Made by a program: the position numbers and the translations under genes. The notes beneath the pieces were generated by a model. That model had not been told where the DNA came from. It was given only the letters and a program-made list of their open reading frames with translations, and ran no database searches. Below are positions 6,836 through 8,520 of a stretch of DNA of 8,520 nucleotides, piece by piece. The DNA is from Actinomycetota bacterium (lineage in GTDB: Bacteria; Actinomycetota; Actinomycetes; Actinomycetales; Angustibacteraceae), in NCBI GenBank assembly GCA_014377795.1, contig JACMOY010000390.1:1-8520 (forward strand). The letters are read 5' to 3'. Numbering within the stretch: the stretch's first letter is position 1; each line of letters starts with the position of its first letter.

Positions 6836-8520
6836 GTGAGGGTGCGGACGACGGATGGGCTGACGGCAGACGGGGTCGCTGCGGCGCGACTGCTGCCCCC
6901 GGGCGGTCACCTGGCGACGCTGGATCGGCTCACCGACCTGGCGCAGCGGCTGCTGTCGACCCCGCAGTCTCCGGTCGCGGTGCAGGTGTCGTTGCTGACC
7001 GACGTGCAGACGGTCGCTGCGGGCACGGGCCTGCCCGCGGGTGTGGTCGGGGCACAGAGCCCCGCAGCGGACTCGTTGTGCACCGTCGCCGAGCGTGGCC
7101 CGCTGGTGGTCCAGGACGCCCGCAGCGACGCGCGCGTGGCCCAGCTCGCACCGGTGACGTCCGGGGCGGTCGGGGCGTACCTCGGGGTGCCACTGACCGT
7201 TGACGGCGGGGACGTCGTGGGTGCTCTGTGCGCCTTCGGCCCGGCCGCGCGCGCCTGGACGCCGCAGGACGTCGCGCTGCTGGAGGAGCTCGCGGGCGCG
7301 GTCGTGGCCCAGCTCGAGCTGCAGGCGCTGACCGTCGAGTTCGAAGCCAGTCGGCTGCGGTGGGAGATGGCGACCGAGGCGGCCGAGGTCGGCTCGTTCG
7401 ACGTGGACCTGCCGACCGGTCGGCTGGACTGGGACGCGCGGATGCAGACCCTGTTCGGCTACCCCGCCGGCTCCGTCCAGTCCGACGTGGAGGGGGGGTT
7501 CAGCCGGATCCACCCGCACGACCGACCGGCGCTCGATCAGGCCGTCGGTGCGGCGATCCAGACGTGCGGAGCGTTCCGAGCCGAGTACCGCGTGCTGCTG
7601 CCCGACGGGGACCAGCGCTGGCTGTCGGCACGAGGTCGAGCCCTGGCCGGCGAGGACGGCGGTGCCGCCGTACGCCTGCTGGGGGCCGCGCACGACGTCA
7701 CCGAGATGCACACGGCGCGCGAGCAGGCAGCCCGGTTGGTCGAGACGATGACCACGGGCTTCGCCGCCATCGATGGCCAGTGGCGGTTGACCTACGTGAA
7801 CCGCACCGCCGAGCGGATCATCGGGACGACCGCCGCCGAGGTCATCGGCCGCGAGCTGTGGGAGCTGTTCCCCGGCCTGGAGGACACCGACTTCGGCGAG
7901 CGCTACCGCCACGCCCGACAGACCGGTGAGACCGTCGAGTTCGAGGCGTACTACGCCCACCTGGGGCGCTGGTTCGAGGTGCGGGCGGTCCCCGACGCGG
8001 GTGGCCTCGCGCTGTACTTCCTGGACGTCACGGCCCGCCGTGACGACCGCGCCCGAGCGGAGGCCGCGACCGCCCGTCTGGAGCTGCTGTCGCTGGTCAG
8101 TGCCGAGCTCGTGGCGGCCGGGCTGGCCGTCGAGGACGCCGTCGCCCGGCTCGCCGAGCTCGTCGTGCCTGGTCTGGCCGGCTGGTGCGTCGTCTCACTC
8201 ATCGACGACGAGCAGATCCGGGACGTCGGCAGCTGGCACCGTGAGGCGTCCCTGCGTCCGGTGGTCGAGAGCTACGTCTCGAACCGGCTCGACGGACGTG
8301 TTGACCTCGGTGCGGTGCAACGGGCCTGGAAGACCGGACGGCCGGCCGTGATCGTCACCCGGGCGACCGACGTCGTCCTGCCGACGCTGGGGTCCGAGGC
8401 GGCGAGGACCAGCCTGTCGCAGCTGGCTCCGGAGTCGGTGGTGGCCGTGCCGATGACCGCCCGCGGCCAGATCACCGGGACCCTCGCGCTGTGCCGCGGG
8501 GCGGACCGTCCGCCGATGTC
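6836..8520 (+). CDS. Multi-sensor GAF-PAS-PAS-GAF signalling protein, 3' end missing
   Basis: The frame is open from the GTG at 6836 to the right edge (561 codons plus two bases) with no stop, so the gene is cut by the window. It is likely cytoplasmic: no signal peptide or membrane segment is seen. Domains in order: an N-terminal GAF (about 25-163) with AVGAYLGVPLTV and VVGALCAFG strands; a PAS_3-type PAS (about 172-297) with the signatures GSFDVDLPTGRLDWD, IHPHDRPAL, YRVLLPDGDQRWLSARG and AAHDVTE; a second PAS (about 300-402) with GFAAIDGQWRLTYVNRTAERIIG and ALYFLDVTARRDD; and a second GAF (about 412 onward) with VVAVPMTARGQITGTLALC. The output domain is not visible. In actinobacteria this layout is often followed by a SpoIIE/PP2C (RsbU-like) phosphatase, less often by a histidine kinase or GGDEF domain, so a phosphatase acting on an anti-sigma-factor antagonist is a guess. 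The upstream in-frame stop at 6758-6760 and the absence of other start codons leave only the GTGs at 6836 and 6842. It is transcribed divergently from recC. Confidence 0.85.
   Translation, partial: MRVRTTDGLTADGVAAARLLPPGGHLATLDRLTDLAQRLLSTPQSPVAVQVSLLTDVQTVAAGTGLPAGVVGAQSPAADSLCTVAERGPLVVQDARSDARVAQLAPVTSGAVGAYLGVPLTVDGGDVVGALCAFGPAARAWTPQDVALLEELAGAVVAQLELQALTVEFEASRLRWEMATEAAEVGSFDVDLPTGRLDWDARMQTLFGYPAGSVQSDVEGGFSRIHPHDRPALDQAVGAAIQTCGAFRAEYRVLLPDGDQRWLSARGRALAGEDGGAAVRLLGAAHDVTEMHTAREQAARLVETMTTGFAAIDGQWRLTYVNRTAERIIGTTAAEVIGRELWELFPGLEDTDFGERYRHARQTGETVEFEAYYAHLGRWFEVRAVPDAGGLALYFLDVTARRDDRARAEAATARLELLSLVSAELVAAGLAVEDAVARLAELVVPGLAGWCVVSLIDDEQIRDVGSWHREASLRPVVESYVSNRLDGRVDLGAVQRAWKTGRPAVIVTRATDVVLPTLGSEAARTSLSQLAPESVVAVPMTARGQITGTLALCRGADRPPM

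Noticed and set aside
2369..7109. E. coli Chi octamers GCTGGTGG at 2369-2376 and 7102-7109 (+ strand)
   Set aside because: At this GC content about one copy would be expected by chance in a window of this size counting both strands. Chi sequence is not conserved across phyla, and the RecC contact residues differ.
6797..7960. A 387-codon open frame on the - strand across the start of the sensor gene
   Set aside because: It has no family signature. The + strand frame gives clear GAF and PAS motifs and runs uninterrupted for 561 codons.
7228..8351. + strand frames at 7228-7929 and 7926-8351 in another register
   Set aside because: These are Arg/Pro-rich out-of-frame shadows of the GAF-PAS protein.
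1..8520. Search for tRNA/rRNA genes, insertion sequences, CRISPR arrays, attachment sites, toxin-antitoxin or defence genes beyond RecBCD
   Set aside because: Nothing was seen. The window is almost fully accounted for by recD (start), recB, recC, a short intergenic gap and the sensor gene, and no novel system can be supported.

Overview
The window comes from a very GC-rich bacterium. Codons end mostly in G or C, GTG starts are used, and long spurious open frames lie antisense to the real genes. Together with the recC-recB-recD gene order and a multi-sensor GAF/PAS protein next door, this suggests a high-GC actinobacterium, perhaps of the Micrococcales or Nocardioides type. No species call can be supported.

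Layout. About 79% of the window (positions 1 to 6720) is a leftward operon for the RecBCD helicase-nuclease: recC (6720 to 3391), recB (3394 to 35) and the first 12 codons of the next gene, almost certainly recD (from 38, running off the left edge). Both junctions are 4-base stop/start overlaps (ATGA and GTGA), which points to translational coupling and equal subunit supply. A 115-bp divergent intergenic region (6721 to 6835) holds the recC Shine-Dalgarno sequence, an imperfect dyad and the ribosome-binding site of a rightward gene. That gene starts at 6836 (or 6842), is open to the right edge, and encodes a GAF-PAS-PAS-GAF sensory protein whose output domain lies outside the window.

How the genes work together. 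RecB (3'-5' helicase plus nuclease), RecC (scaffold with inactive helicase and nuclease folds) and RecD (5'-3' helicase) form one complex. It processes double-strand DNA ends for recombination or repair and degrades foreign linear DNA. RecB keeps all the helicase motifs and nuclease residues checked, so the enzyme should be active. The divergent sensory gene has no evident functional link to RecBCD.

I found no RNA gene, mobile element, CRISPR array or convincing new system. The points most worth a second look are diverged residues at the Chi-reading positions of RecC, an acidic tether in RecB, the G7 tract in the recC ribosome-binding site, and the intergenic dyad.
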